Assembly (NCBI RefSeq): GCF_022810765.1
Contig: NZ_CP094494.1
Coordinates: 2,604,001-2,668,000 of the forward strand
DNA length: 64,000 nucleotides
DNA from: Winogradskyella sp. MH6
GTDB lineage: Bacteria > Bacteroidota > Bacteroidia > Flavobacteriales > Flavobacteriaceae
Reading direction: 5' to 3'
The translations under genes and the position numbers were made by a program. Shown here piece by piece: positions 8,713 through 16,788 of the stretch. The notes under the pieces are model-generated. The model was not told the origin of the DNA, made no database searches, and worked only from the letters and a program-made list of their open reading frames with translations. How positions within the stretch are numbered: the first letter of the stretch is position 1; every line of letters begins with the position of its first letter.

Positions 8713-10551
8713 TTAAAAAGGCCAAATCAATGGCACTAATAATAATGTTGTTATTAAGAAGAGTAGAAGCAATGGTGCACCTACTTTTACATAATCAATA
8801 AATTTGTATCCACCTGCTGTCATTACCATAGCATTTGTGGTTGTGCCAACAGGAGTTAAAAATGCAGTTGAAGCACTTATAGCTACTGCAATCATAAATG
8901 GAGCAGCAGATAGATTTAAAGTGCTGGCTGCGATAATAACAATTGGCGCCATTAAAACAGCGGTTGCAGAGTTGTTTATGACTTGACTAAATGTTGTTGT
9001 AAGTAGAAATACTCCTCCAAGCAGAACGATTGGGTGTAAATCACCTAAGGCACTTACTAATCCATCTGCTATGAGTTTAGCGGTTCCTGTTTTTTGAAGC
9101 GCTATTCCCATAGGTATCATGGCAGCAATCATAACCACACTTATCCAGCTTATGCCTTTATAGGCTTTTGGTATAGGTACACATCCTGTTAATAAAATGA
9201 TACCAGCAGAGATTAGTGCAGCAATGGCACCAGGAACAATTTTAAATACCAGTAAACCAATCATAAGTAATAGTGCAAAAAGTGCTATGTAAGACTTATA
9301 TGTAATGTTGGTTACTGTTTTGGCTATACCTTCTGGACTACCAATAATGACTAAGTTTTCGTGATAAGATTTTAGTTGTTCTATATCGCTCCAAATGCCT
9401 CTTATTAAGAAAGCATCGCCAGCTTTAACCACAATCTCTCTATCTGTAAAAGGTTTATTGTTTCTGGAGGCAGCCATAAGTTGTAGACCAAATCTTCTAA
9501 AGTATCTACCAATTCTCAACTTTCTTCCTACAAGTGTAGAATTTGGTGTTACTATAATTTCGGTCATACCAACTTCTTGGTTAATCAAGTTGTTACGCAA
9601 CTCATCTTCAATAGGCTCTAATGGTAATAGTCCTAATCTAAATTTTATCATTAAAGCATTTATAGCTTCGGTAGTACCTTTAACAGTTATAATGTCATGG
9701 TATTTAAACTCGGTTTCATTAGAAGGAAATTCAATAAAAGGTTCGTTTCCTTTAAGAACATTTGGGTGACGACGCTTAATTCGTAATATTGAAACTTGAT
9801 GATTATCTTCAAAATTCCATTCTCCAATATGAGTACCAAGTAACGGAGAAACAGAACGAACTCTTAGACGGTAATAGTCGCCTTCAACTTTATAAGCCTC
9901 TATCCATTTATGAAGCGTTGTGCTAATATCTACAGGCTTGTTATTGGTTTTATTGCTAGGTAATAACTTGTACCCAATAAATCTAAAGTAGAGTAGGGCA
10001 ATTAACAAAAGAGGAAGGCCAATTAATCCAAATTCAAAAAAGGAAAAGCCTTCTAATCCACTTTCTATCATGGTATTGTTAACAATAATATTTGGCGGTG
10101 TACCTGTCAAAGTGAGTAAACCACCAGTGTTAGAACCAAAAGCTACAGGCATTAATAATTTAGAAGGAAGTGTTCCAATACTCCATGCAGAAGATATTGT
10201 TACAGGCATTAAAGTTGCCACAGTACCAGTATTACTAACAACTCCAGAGAGTAAGCCAGAACCCAAGGTTGTAATAAGTAAAAGTTTTGTAATACTTTTA
10301 CCAGCCATTTTAATAAATTTCTGACCAGCTAGGGCTGTCCAACCCGTTTGGGATAAACCTTCGCCAATAATAAATAATGCAGCAATCATAATTACTGTAG
10401 GGTTGCTAAAACCACTTAGTGTTTCTTGTAAGTCTAAAATCCCAAAAAGGAATAGACTAAGCATAGAAAGCAACGCAATAATGTCTGGTGTAAATTTTCC
10501 CCAAATAAAAAGGATAATAGTGATAGTTAATATGACCAGCATTAGATTCAT
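8713..10551 (-). CDS. SLC13/DASS-type permease with internal TrkA-C domains
   Basis: About 612 residues. The N-terminal membrane block (PDIIALLSMLSLFLFGIL, TVIMIAALFIIGEGLSQTG) and the C-terminal block carry the two matched hairpin/SNT-like motifs of the DASS fold: SNTGTVATLMPV with GSNTGGLLTLTGTPPN, and NNSATAVLMAPI with SASTAFLTPVGTTTNA. Between them lie two soluble modules (about residues 205-400) with the TrkA-C pattern (VSPLLGTHIGE, NSTLVGRKLR). DASS carriers move sulfate or di/tricarboxylates with Na+; forms with TrkA-C inserts are often annotated as sulfate permeases. I start at ATG 10551 (MNLMLVILT), 17 codons after the longest frame's start, because the extra N-terminus is polar and unlike the family. 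It is the upstream gene of the pckA operon, which argues for an organic acid substrate. Confidence 0.88.
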   Translation of the reverse strand: MNLMLVILTITIILFIWGKFTPDIIALLSMLSLFLFGILDLQETLSGFSNPTVIMIAALFIIGEGLSQTGWTALAGQKFIKMAGKSITKLLLITTLGSGLLSGVVSNTGTVATLMPVTISSAWSIGTLPSKLLMPVAFGSNTGGLLTLTGTPPNIIVNNTMIESGLEGFSFFEFGLIGLPLLLIALLYFRFIGYKLLPSNKTNNKPVDISTTLHKWIEAYKVEGDYYRLRVRSVSPLLGTHIGEWNFEDNHQVSILRIKRRHPNVLKGNEPFIEFPSNETEFKYHDIITVKGTTEAINALMIKFRLGLLPLEPIEDELRNNLINQEVGMTEIIVTPNSTLVGRKLRIGRYFRRFGLQLMAASRNNKPFTDREIVVKAGDAFLIRGIWSDIEQLKSYHENLVIIGSPEGIAKTVTNITYKSYIALFALLLMIGLLVFKIVPGAIAALISAGIILLTGCVPIPKAYKGISWISVVMIAAMIPMGIALQKTGTAKLIADGLVSALGDLHPIVLLGGVFLLTTTFSQVINNSATAVLMAPIVIIAASTLNLSAAPFMIAVAISASTAFLTPVGTTTNAMVMTAGGYKFIDYVKVGAPLLLLFLITTLLLVPLIWPF

Positions 10552-10862
10552 AGTGGTTTGTGCTTTAAATTCTAGGGTAAAGTTAACGGCAATGTATACC
10601 AATATTTATGACGAATGTCATGCTTTTTGGGATTTACGAATTATTCAATTATTGGTAGATTCTGAAACAAGAATTCAATGAAAATTTAAACGAAACCGTT
10701 TGCGAAATAGAAAGAAGATGAAATTCTATCTCCTTTTTAATATTTTTGACATCAGATACAAATGAAAAATTGAAGAAACATCCATTATAAACTCTTAGTT
10801 AAACATCAGAAAGATAATTTGGATGTTCTATGTAATTATTAAAAAACAATAAAAATTCATAC
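10552..10862. other. Divergent intergenic region between the SLC13-pckA operon and bshB1
   Basis: This 311-bp AT-rich spacer must hold the promoters of two divergent units. For the minus-strand operon a near-consensus -7 box (TAACTTTA, read on the minus strand, 10585-10578) sits about 27 bp before the ATG. No convincing TAnnTTTG box is seen for bshB1. A short AAAC-C-GTTT dyad lies near 10693-10701. I see no gene here; the frames that cross it are poor in coding character. Confidence 0.4.
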
Positions 10863-11585
10863 ATGAAATTAGATATTTTAGCCTTCGGAGCACACCCAGA
10901 TGATGTAGAATTGGGTTGCGGAGCTACCATTGCAAAAGAGGTAGCAAATGGCAAAAAAGTAGGTATTATAGATTTAACCAGAGGCGAACTTGGAACCAGA
11001 GGTACAGCAGATACAAGAGATGAAGAGTCTTTTAATGCAGCTAAGATCCTTAATGTAGCAATGCGCACCAATATGGAGTTTGCTGATGGTTTTTTTGTTA
11101 ATGATAAAACGCATCAAATAGAACTTATAAAAGAGATTAGAAAGTATAGGCCAGAGATTGTTTTATGTAATGCTATTGATGATAGGCATATAGATCATGC
11201 TAAAGGGAGTGGCTTGGTCAGTGATGCTTGTTTTTTGAGTGGATTGAGAAAGATTAACACAAAACATCAAGATGAAGATAACTGGCAAGAACCTTGGAGA
11301 CCAAAAGCAGTGTATCATTATATACAGTGGAAAGATATAGAACCCGATGTAGTTGTTGATGTTACAGGTTTTATAGATAAAAAGATGGAAGCTGTTTTAG
11401 CGTATAAAACACAGTTTTTTGATCCGAATAGTAACGAGCCAGAAACACCAATTTCTAGCAAAAATTTTACAGATAGCATTATTTATAGAGCAAGAAATGC
11501 AGGAAGACTAATAGGTACGGAATACGGTGAAGGATATACCGTAGAACGCTATCCTGCAGTGGATTCTTTATTTGATTTAAAATAA
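10863..11585 (+). CDS. bshB1: Bacillithiol biosynthesis deacetylase BshB1
   Basis: A 240-residue zinc-dependent LmbE/PIG-L deacetylase. It removes the acetyl group from N-acetylglucosaminyl-malate in the second step of bacillithiol synthesis, the main low-molecular-weight thiol of many Bacteroidota and Firmicutes. The metal motif AHPDDVELGCG is at residues 10-20, and the third ligand is in DRHIDHAKG. The family signature TRGELGTRGTADTR and the C-terminal RNAGRLIGTEYGEGY match BshB1 closely. BshA and BshC are not in the window. The gene ends 60 bp before tRNA-His, which has its own promoter. Confidence 0.94.
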   Translation: MKLDILAFGAHPDDVELGCGATIAKEVANGKKVGIIDLTRGELGTRGTADTRDEESFNAAKILNVAMRTNMEFADGFFVNDKTHQIELIKEIRKYRPEIVLCNAIDDRHIDHAKGSGLVSDACFLSGLRKINTKHQDEDNWQEPWRPKAVYHYIQWKDIEPDVVVDVTGFIDKKMEAVLAYKTQFFDPNSNEPETPISSKNFTDSIIYRARNAGRLIGTEYGEGYTVERYPAVDSLFDLK

Positions 11586-11597
11586 GTGAAGAAAACC

Positions 11598-11629
11598 TTT
11601 TGTAGAAAAAGGTAAATAATTTACATTTG
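11598..11629 (+). promoter_or_regulatory. Bacteroidota promoter for tRNA-His (TTTTG - 19 bp - TACATTTG)
   Basis: TTTTG at 11598-11602 and TACATTTG at 11622-11629 are separated by 19 bp, a textbook Bacteroidota -33/-7 pair. The tRNA begins 17 bp after the -7 box. Confidence 0.8.
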
Positions 11630-11645
11630 CAATCCAATTTAAAAT

Positions 11646-11720
11646 GGTGGTTGTAGCTCAGTTGGTTAGAGCGCCTGATTGTGGTTCAGGAGGTCGTCGG
11701 TTCGAGACCGATCTTCCACC
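11646..11720 (+). tRNA. tRNA-His (anticodon GTG)
   Basis: Cloverleaf with D arm GCTC...GAGC, anticodon arm CCTGA-TTGTGGT-TCAGG (anticodon GTG) and T arm GTCGG-TTCGAGA-CCGAT. Base 11646 is the extra G-1 typical of tRNA-His, facing C73 at 11720. The CCA end is not encoded in full. With this fold acceptor positions 5-68 and 6-67 are both T opposite T (GTGGTTG against CTTCCAC), which is unusual; see findings. A promoter precedes it and a hairpin terminator follows. Confidence 0.93.
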
Positions 11721-11729
11721 CAAAAAGAC

Positions 11730-11759
11730 AAAGCCTTTCAGAAATGAAAGGCTTTTTTT
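11730..11759 (+). terminator. Terminator of tRNA-His
   Basis: Perfect 11-bp stem AAAGCCTTTCA/TGAAAGGCTTT with a GAAA loop, followed by a T run to 11759. An A run before the stem may let it also act on the convergent M28 peptidase gene, whose stop is at 11781. Confidence 0.85.
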
Positions 11760-11780
11760 GTATATCTATTTTTAAAGTTG

Positions 11781-13361
11781 TTATTCCGTAGCTTTATCAA
11801 CAACCGGTTTGTTTGCTCTATTAGCAATTTCCCAAGCTGTATAAAAAACTAATCGAGCTCTGTTTTCTAATAAGTCGTATTCAATTTTATTTGGTGTATC
11901 ACTTGGTTGATGGTAATCATCATGCGTACCATTAAAATAAAAGATAACAGGTATGTTGTTTTTTGCAAAATTATAATGATCAGATCTGTAGTAAAAACGA
12001 TTTGGGTCGTTATCATCATTGTAAGTGTAATCAAGTTCTATGTTGCAATATTTTTTATTTACTTCTTCTGAAATATTGTGTAAATCTGTACTCAATTTAT
12101 CACTGCCTATTAGATAAACGTAGTTGCGGTCTCCTTCTTTTCGTTTTGGGTCTATTCTACCAATCATATCAATATTTAGATCAGCAACTGTATTTTCTAA
12201 AGGAAAAATAGGGTCATTGTCGGTATAGTGTCTAGAGCCTAAAAGCCCTTTTTCTTCACCAGTAACATGAAGAAATAAAATAGAACGTTTTGGTCCATGA
12301 CCAGCTTTTTCAGCCATCTTAAAAGCTTCAGCAATTTCTAGGATAGCAATGGTGCCAGAACCATCGTCATCTGCACCATTATAGATCTTACCATTTTTAA
12401 TACCTTCATGATCTAAGTGTGCAGAAATTACAACAATTTCATCTGGTTTTGTAGAACCTTTAATGTAAGCTACTACATTTTCAGAAGAAATTTGCTCAGA
12501 TTTATTTTCTATTGCTAGATTTAAATTTGTTTTAAGTTCTTTTGGTTTTTCATCTTCTAAAATTGAAGGATATAGTGCTTTTGCAAGGTTTTCATTAACC
12601 ATTAACATTATCATTCCATCATCATTACTTTTTAAAGAAAGACGACCAGAAGCTCCATTTGCAGCTTGTCTTTGATAAAAAGGCGCATACCTTATAAACA
12701 TATAGGAATCTAGAAGAATAAGGCCTTTAGCACCATTTTGTAGTGCTGCATCTCTTTTACTCGATAAAGATTGACGACCATTAGACCATTTAGTGTCTTC
12801 TGAATTTCCTGTTGTTACATAGTTTCCATCTGCATCTTTAGGCTCTCCCGCTTTGGCTAAAACAATTTTATCTTTAACGTTAATATTTTTATAGTCTGAG
12901 TAGTTATCTGCATCAATACCATAACCTACATATACAATATCATTGGTAATTAAATCTATATTGTTGTCAGCTCTTAGGACAATATGGTCTTCAAAACTTT
13001 TAAATTCTGTACCGTTTACTGAGATCTTTGCTTCAGAAACACTTTGTTTTTCTAGAGGTACTTCCTGAAAGTAATTGTCATTACCAAGAGGTGTGGGTAT
13101 TTCTAAAGATTGATACTGATTCTTTAAGTACTCAACAGCTATTTTTTGTCCCTTTTCACCAGTTTCTCTTCCTTCAAATTCGTCTGAAGCATATTTATAA
13201 AGCATCTCTTTGAGCTCTTCAGCTGTAATTGTTGAAGCATACACAGTAGGATCTACAGTTTTTGCTTCATTCATGTTTACCGACGAGGCACTACTTTTTG
13301 AAGAAGTTCCGCAATTAGTGATTAAAAATGCGGAAAAAAAGAGTAGGATTAATTGTTTCAT
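11781..13361 (-). CDS. M28 family zinc peptidase lipoprotein with PA-type insert
   Basis: A secreted lipoprotein of about 526 residues. The signal ends LITNC, giving a lipid-anchored Cys near residue 17. Residues about 100-260 hold a protease-associated-like segment (DIVYVGYGIDA, VKDKIVLAKAGEP). The M28 catalytic domain follows, with all expected zinc ligands: SAHLDHEG, GADDDGSG, TGEEKG, NIDMIG and the final His of DYHQPSDT. M28 enzymes release N-terminal amino acids or dipeptides outside the cytoplasm. ATG 13361 gives a standard lipoprotein signal; ATG 13370 would add three residues. It lies 100 bp downstream of a shorter paralogue in the same direction, so the pair is a tandem duplication. 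Confidence 0.9.
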   Translation of the reverse strand: MKQLILLFFSAFLITNCGTSSKSSASSVNMNEAKTVDPTVYASTITAEELKEMLYKYASDEFEGRETGEKGQKIAVEYLKNQYQSLEIPTPLGNDNYFQEVPLEKQSVSEAKISVNGTEFKSFEDHIVLRADNNIDLITNDIVYVGYGIDADNYSDYKNINVKDKIVLAKAGEPKDADGNYVTTGNSEDTKWSNGRQSLSSKRDAALQNGAKGLILLDSYMFIRYAPFYQRQAANGASGRLSLKSNDDGMIMLMVNENLAKALYPSILEDEKPKELKTNLNLAIENKSEQISSENVVAYIKGSTKPDEIVVISAHLDHEGIKNGKIYNGADDDGSGTIAILEIAEAFKMAEKAGHGPKRSILFLHVTGEEKGLLGSRHYTDNDPIFPLENTVADLNIDMIGRIDPKRKEGDRNYVYLIGSDKLSTDLHNISEEVNKKYCNIELDYTYNDDNDPNRFYYRSDHYNFAKNNIPVIFYFNGTHDDYHQPSDTPNKIEYDLLENRARLVFYTAWEIANRANKPVVDKATE

Positions 13362-13461
13362 TTTATGCATATTTATTTTGTTATAATAACTTTGACTGAA
13401 AAATACGAAAATCGAAAATACAAAGCCTGCTTTGTTATTTTTCTTTAGGCAAAGTTTAACA

Positions 13462-14493
13462 CTAAATGATTTCAGGCTTTAAGCGTTCGGGTGAGTTGGC
13501 CAAATACCATGCGGTAGCAAAGATTAATTTTGTACGTTTTGCGAGCAATGGATAATTTATTTTATCTGCTGTATCTGTTGGTTTTGTATAGTCTTCATGT
13601 TCTCCATTGAAGAAGAAAACAACTGGGACACCTTTTGTAGCAAAGTTATAATGATCAGATCTGTAATAGTAACGATTAGGATCATTTGTAGCATTAAATT
13701 CGTAATCTAATTCTAAATTCACAAAATTGTAATTGGCTTCTTGAATTATGAAATGAAGTTCTGTACTTATGCGATCTGCACCTATAACATATACATAATC
13801 TTCGTTGTCTTTATGTCTATCGTCTACACGACCAATCATATCAATATTTAGAGTACTTACCGTATCTTCTATCGGAAAGATAGGGTTATTGGTATAATAT
13901 CTAGAACCATGAAGACCAACTTCTTCGCCAGTAACATGTAGAAATACAATGCTGCGTTTAGGACCATTACCATCTTCTACGGCTTTTTTGAATGCTTCAG
14001 CCATTTCAAACACTGCTGCTGTACCAGAACCATTATCATCTGCACCAGGGTAAATTTCTCCTTCTTTAACACCTTCGTGGTCTGAATGTGCGGTAATGTA
14101 AATATATTCATCAGGAAATTCAGAGCCTTCTATGTAGGCAATAACATTTTGAGAATCGTTTAAGTCTTCAGGCAGAGAAGATTTAGGTACAGTTTGATAA
14201 TAATCTGGGTTGGTTTTTGGTGGTTTTATGCCCAATGAATTATAATAACTTCTAATGAAGTCACAAACTTCATTATGGCCTTTTTCACCAGTCATACGAC
14301 CCTTATATTTTTCTGATGATACTTCTTCTACATAGAGTTTAAGCTCATCTGTAGTAATTGTGTTTAAGTATTTTTCAACAATCTTTTTGTTATCGTAAGA
14401 TATACTATCTTTTAATTGTTCAATTTTTTCACTATGTCTTAATGTAGCGCAAGATCCTACAAGAATAAGTGCAGAGGCAACTAATACTTTCAT
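13462..14493 (-). CDS. Short M28-like peptidase lipoprotein, last zinc ligand replaced
   Basis: A 343-residue lipoprotein (signal ending LVGSC, Cys15), clearly homologous to the downstream M28 gene over its last 230 residues (GPKRSIVFLHVTGEEVG, NIDMIGRVD, YYYRSDHYNFA). It lacks the PA-like insert. Ligands His136, Asp152, Glu190/191 and Asp218 are kept, but the His that closes the zinc site in YHxPxDT is Thr303 (DYTKPTDT). It may be an inactive or altered peptidase, perhaps a binding partner of its neighbour. No frameshift or premature stop is present, so it is under selection as a protein. Confidence 0.87.
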   Translation of the reverse strand: MKVLVASALILVGSCATLRHSEKIEQLKDSISYDNKKIVEKYLNTITTDELKLYVEEVSSEKYKGRMTGEKGHNEVCDFIRSYYNSLGIKPPKTNPDYYQTVPKSSLPEDLNDSQNVIAYIEGSEFPDEYIYITAHSDHEGVKEGEIYPGADDNGSGTAAVFEMAEAFKKAVEDGNGPKRSIVFLHVTGEEVGLHGSRYYTNNPIFPIEDTVSTLNIDMIGRVDDRHKDNEDYVYVIGADRISTELHFIIQEANYNFVNLELDYEFNATNDPNRYYYRSDHYNFATKGVPVVFFFNGEHEDYTKPTDTADKINYPLLAKRTKLIFATAWYLANSPERLKPEII

Positions 14494-14652
14494 TTAACTA
14501 ATACTTGTTATGACTTTTTTTTTTAAATAAATCCTGTCATTTATTCTCTTGCGAAAAATTGGGGCTAAAAGACAGAACTTACCTGTAACTATTTGATTTA
14601 GGCAAAAATAAGTTAAAAGTATGAGATATTTTCTTACAGTTAGTATGAAATT

Positions 14653-14991
14653 TTATAAATCTTCATCAAAATCTATATCTTCTAATAATTCTTTAGAATC
14701 TTCTAGGTTCTCTTCATCGCGCTGTTCTAGTTGCTCTGTATTACCAACTTCAGATGTGTAATAAACACTTTTATAAATAGTTATGCCCAAAGCTATAATT
14801 ACCATTAAAAAAATATACTGAATAGATTTTGGTTTGGTTTTATCTTTTTTGGACATAAAGACAATCAATAAACCACAAATAAAAGCCACAACAATTGGTA
14901 TCACAGCAAGATTTGAGAATGGTGTTACAGCTAAAATAACTGCTAAAATAGCAGTTGTAAATCCTAAAAATATGATTAGTTTCTTTCCCAT
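14653..14991 (-). CDS. Small membrane protein with acidic tail, 112 aa
   Basis: Three predicted membrane segments (about residues 5-22, 27-46 and 58-75) and a strongly acidic C-terminus (EQLEQRDEENLEDSKELLEDIDFDEDL without break, given here as its last 27 residues in outline: Glu/Asp at more than half the positions). It starts 7 bp after the stop of the DUF3108 gene, so the two form an operon. I do not recognise the family. Location in the inner membrane with a cytosolic or periplasmic acidic tail is all that can be said. Confidence 0.7.
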   Translation of the reverse strand: MGKKLIIFLGFTTAILAVILAVTPFSNLAVIPIVVAFICGLLIVFMSKKDKTKPKSIQYIFLMVIIALGITIYKSVYYTSEVGNTEQLEQRDEENLEDSKELLEDIDFDEDL

Positions 14992-14998
14992 TGTTTTT

Positions 14999-15778
14999 TT
15001 AATGTTTTAGTCCTGTTGCAGATTGTATTTTTAACTCTCCATTACCAACAGCAATTTTAAATTTTGCGTAAACTGGGATTTTGTTCTCATCGGCGGTTAA
15101 CCAAAGTAAATTTGAATTACTTCCTTTTAGCACATCGCTACCTTTTACAGAAAGCGCCAATTTGTAACATTCTTTAGATCCTATGTTGGTTGAAATGGTT
15201 TCTTTGCTAATGTATTTTAGAGTAATTGTAGTTTCTTCATTATCAAACAAAACAGTAAAGTCTTGTTGGTCACCTGGTTTTGCTTTGTGAATGTCTAAAT
15301 TTCTTATGTGGTATAAGGTGCTTACTATGTCTTTTGTAGATGCGCTGATTTTTATACTTTTATTTTCATCCCAAGTGGTACCATCTTTTCTTTTTTTTCG
15401 TTTTAGGCTTTTTACCAATTTTGCTTTGTGGTTGTATTTATATTGCATAAACTTATAATAGCCACCTTCGCTAATGTCCCTTTTGTATAAATAAGGAGTT
15501 AGTGTTTTTGGGTTAACATAGCTTTCGTACAAATCTCTTATTTTAAAGAAGTTGTCCCATTTCTTGTAAGTTGTGGCAGTACACTTTAAGCGCATTAATG
15601 TGTTTTTTGAAGTCTTTACTTCACTTGTCTCCATTTTTACTTGAGCAATATCTGTTAAAATGCCAGACATATTATAAGATGCCGAAAAGACTAATTTCTC
15701 ACCAAAAGCAACAGTACTATTTTGAGCTTTCGCATAGAATCCACATAAAATTATAAGAACAAATAAATATTTTTTCAT
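14999..15778 (-). CDS. DUF3108 domain secreted protein
   Basis: About 259 residues with a signal peptide (MKKYLFVLIILCGFYAKAQ). The mature part has the DUF3108 pattern: FGEKLVFSASYNMSGI near the start, central strands around GYYKFMQYKYNH, and a C-terminal KIPVYAKFKIAVGNGELKI. Family members are periplasmic or outer-membrane-facing beta proteins of unknown role. I start at ATG 15778 and not at the far upstream frame start (15883), which would put a non-signal, coding-poor stretch in front of the signal peptide. It is the first gene of a two-gene unit with the small membrane protein 7 bp downstream. Confidence 0.85.
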   Translation of the reverse strand: MKKYLFVLIILCGFYAKAQNSTVAFGEKLVFSASYNMSGILTDIAQVKMETSEVKTSKNTLMRLKCTATTYKKWDNFFKIRDLYESYVNPKTLTPYLYKRDISEGGYYKFMQYKYNHKAKLVKSLKRKKRKDGTTWDENKSIKISASTKDIVSTLYHIRNLDIHKAKPGDQQDFTVLFDNEETTITLKYISKETISTNIGSKECYKLALSVKGSDVLKGSNSNLLWLTADENKIPVYAKFKIAVGNGELKIQSATGLKH

Positions 15779-15908
15779 AGAGATTGATTTGTGATAATAA
15801 CGGTATATGTAGCATATATTGTGCCGAAAATACAATGCATTATTCAATGGTGCTAATTTTATTTTGAAAACGCTCAAAAACATTTTGAAAAAAAACTAGT
15901 AAAAAATC

Positions 15909-15939
15909 TTTGGCTACATCAAAAAGGGTTTTATATTTG
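15909..15939 (+). promoter_or_regulatory. Bacteroidota promoter for tRNA-Ser (TTTG - 19 bp - TATATTTG)
   Basis: TTTG at 15909-15912 and TATATTTG at 15932-15939 are 19 bp apart, the same geometry as in front of tRNA-His. The tRNA starts 11 bp after the -7 box. Confidence 0.8.
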
Positions 15940-15950
15940 CACCCGCAATC

Positions 15951-16035
15951 GGAGAAATGGCAGAGTGGTCGAATGCGGCAGTCTTGAAAACTGTTGAGGG
16001 TCACACCTCCGGGGGTTCGAATCCCTCTTTCTCCG
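15951..16035 (+). tRNA. tRNA-Ser (anticodon TGA)
   Basis: Acceptor stem GGAGAAA/TTTCTCC with discriminator G at 16035, anticodon arm CAGT-CTTGAAA-ACTG (anticodon TGA), a long class II variable arm (TTGAGGGTCACACCTC region) and T arm GGGGG-TTCGAAT-CCCTC. The long variable arm and anticodon fit tRNA-Ser(UGA). A promoter precedes it and a terminator starts 2 bp after it. Confidence 0.96.
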
Positions 16036-16036
16036 C

Positions 16037-16067
16037 AAAGAGTTCCTAGAAATAGGAACTCTTTTTT
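16037..16067 (+). terminator. Terminator of tRNA-Ser
   Basis: Perfect 12-bp stem AAAGAGTTCCTA/TAGGAACTCTTT around a GAAA loop, running into a T tract. Same design and loop as the terminator of tRNA-His. Confidence 0.88.
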
Positions 16068-16077
16068 GTTTATGGCA

Positions 16078-16085
16078 TATCTTTG
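16078..16085 (+). promoter_or_regulatory. -7 box (TATCTTTG) for the nitroreductase-like gene
   Basis: Exact TAnnTTTG match 15 bp before the ATG at 16100, implying a very short leader. No TTTG lies at the proper distance upstream because the tRNA terminator occupies that space. Confidence 0.5.
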
Positions 16086-16099
16086 CAAAAAAAGTTTAG

Positions 16100-16729
16100 A
16101 TGTCTATAATAGAAAAATTAAAGTGGCGCTACGCCACCAAAAAGTTCGATACTTCAAAAAGTTTATCCCAAGAGCAATTAAATACATTAAAAGAAGCATT
16201 TAACTTAACGGCTTTGTCTTACGGTTTACAAACTCTAAAATTGGTTGTTGTGGAGGATAAAAATAAAAGAGAACAATTAGTAGACCATTCCTATGGTCAG
16301 CGTCAGGTAGCAGATTCGTCTCATTTATTGGTTATTTGTATTCAGAATGAAATTAATGAAGAGGACGTTGATAATCATTTTGATATCATAAAGAATATAA
16401 GACAAACACCTGATGAAATTTTAGACCCTTTTAGAGACGGTCTTAAATCTACTATTCAAAATATGACTCCTAATACAAAAAATAATTGGGCTACTAGGCA
16501 AGCTTATATTGTATTAGGAAATTTAATGACGGTTTGCGCAGTAGAACAAATAGATAGTTGTCCTATGGAAGGCTTTGTGTCAGAGAAAGTAGATAAAGTT
16601 CTAGAATTAGATAAATACGGATTAACTTCAGTGCTTTTATTTCCGGTTGGTTACAGGGCAGATGATGATATGTTTGCTAGTCTCAAGAAAGTAAGGAAAC
16701 CTTTGTCCGAAACCATTATAGAATTGTAG
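16100..16729 (+). CDS. Nitroreductase-family NAD(P)H-dependent oxidoreductase
   Basis: A 209-residue flavoprotein of the NfsB-like nitroreductase family. The N-terminal KLKWRYATKKFDTSKSLS carries the Arg/Lys residues that bind FMN phosphate, LTALSYGLQTLKLVVVED is the typical first beta-alpha unit, and TRQAYIVLGNLMTVCAVE with PMEGF are the second FMN region. Enzymes of this group reduce nitroaromatics, quinones or flavins in the cytosol; the natural substrate cannot be told. Standing between tRNA-Ser and a DegT-type gene, each with its own promoter box, it appears monocistronic. Confidence 0.9.
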   Translation: MSIIEKLKWRYATKKFDTSKSLSQEQLNTLKEAFNLTALSYGLQTLKLVVVEDKNKREQLVDHSYGQRQVADSSHLLVICIQNEINEEDVDNHFDIIKNIRQTPDEILDPFRDGLKSTIQNMTPNTKNNWATRQAYIVLGNLMTVCAVEQIDSCPMEGFVSEKVDKVLELDKYGLTSVLLFPVGYRADDDMFASLKKVRKPLSETIIEL

Positions 16730-16758
16730 TTATCCCTTTAATAAGTAATTCAAAAGTT

Positions 16759-16766
16759 TATATTTG
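16759..16766 (+). promoter_or_regulatory. -7 box (TATATTTG) for the DegT-type aminotransferase
   Basis: Exact TAnnTTTG match, 22 bp before the ATG at 16789. A TTTA lies 18 bp upstream as a poor -33 element. Confidence 0.5.
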
Positions 16767-16788
16767 TTTAAAATAAAACAAGAAATTT

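Noticed and set aside
8804..10681. Several plus-strand frames antisense to the SLC13 permease
   Set aside because: They mirror the codon periodicity of the membrane protein on the other strand and show no independent motif or start signal.
10693..10701. AAAC-C-GTTT dyad upstream of the SLC13-pckA operon as a LacI-type operator
   Set aside because: The arms are only 4 bp long and the flanks do not pair; chance is likely in AT-rich DNA.
15840..16088. 82-codon minus-strand frame across tRNA-Ser
   Set aside because: It is read from the antisense of the tRNA (ERGIRTPGGVTLN), a well-known spurious frame type over tRNA-Ser genes.
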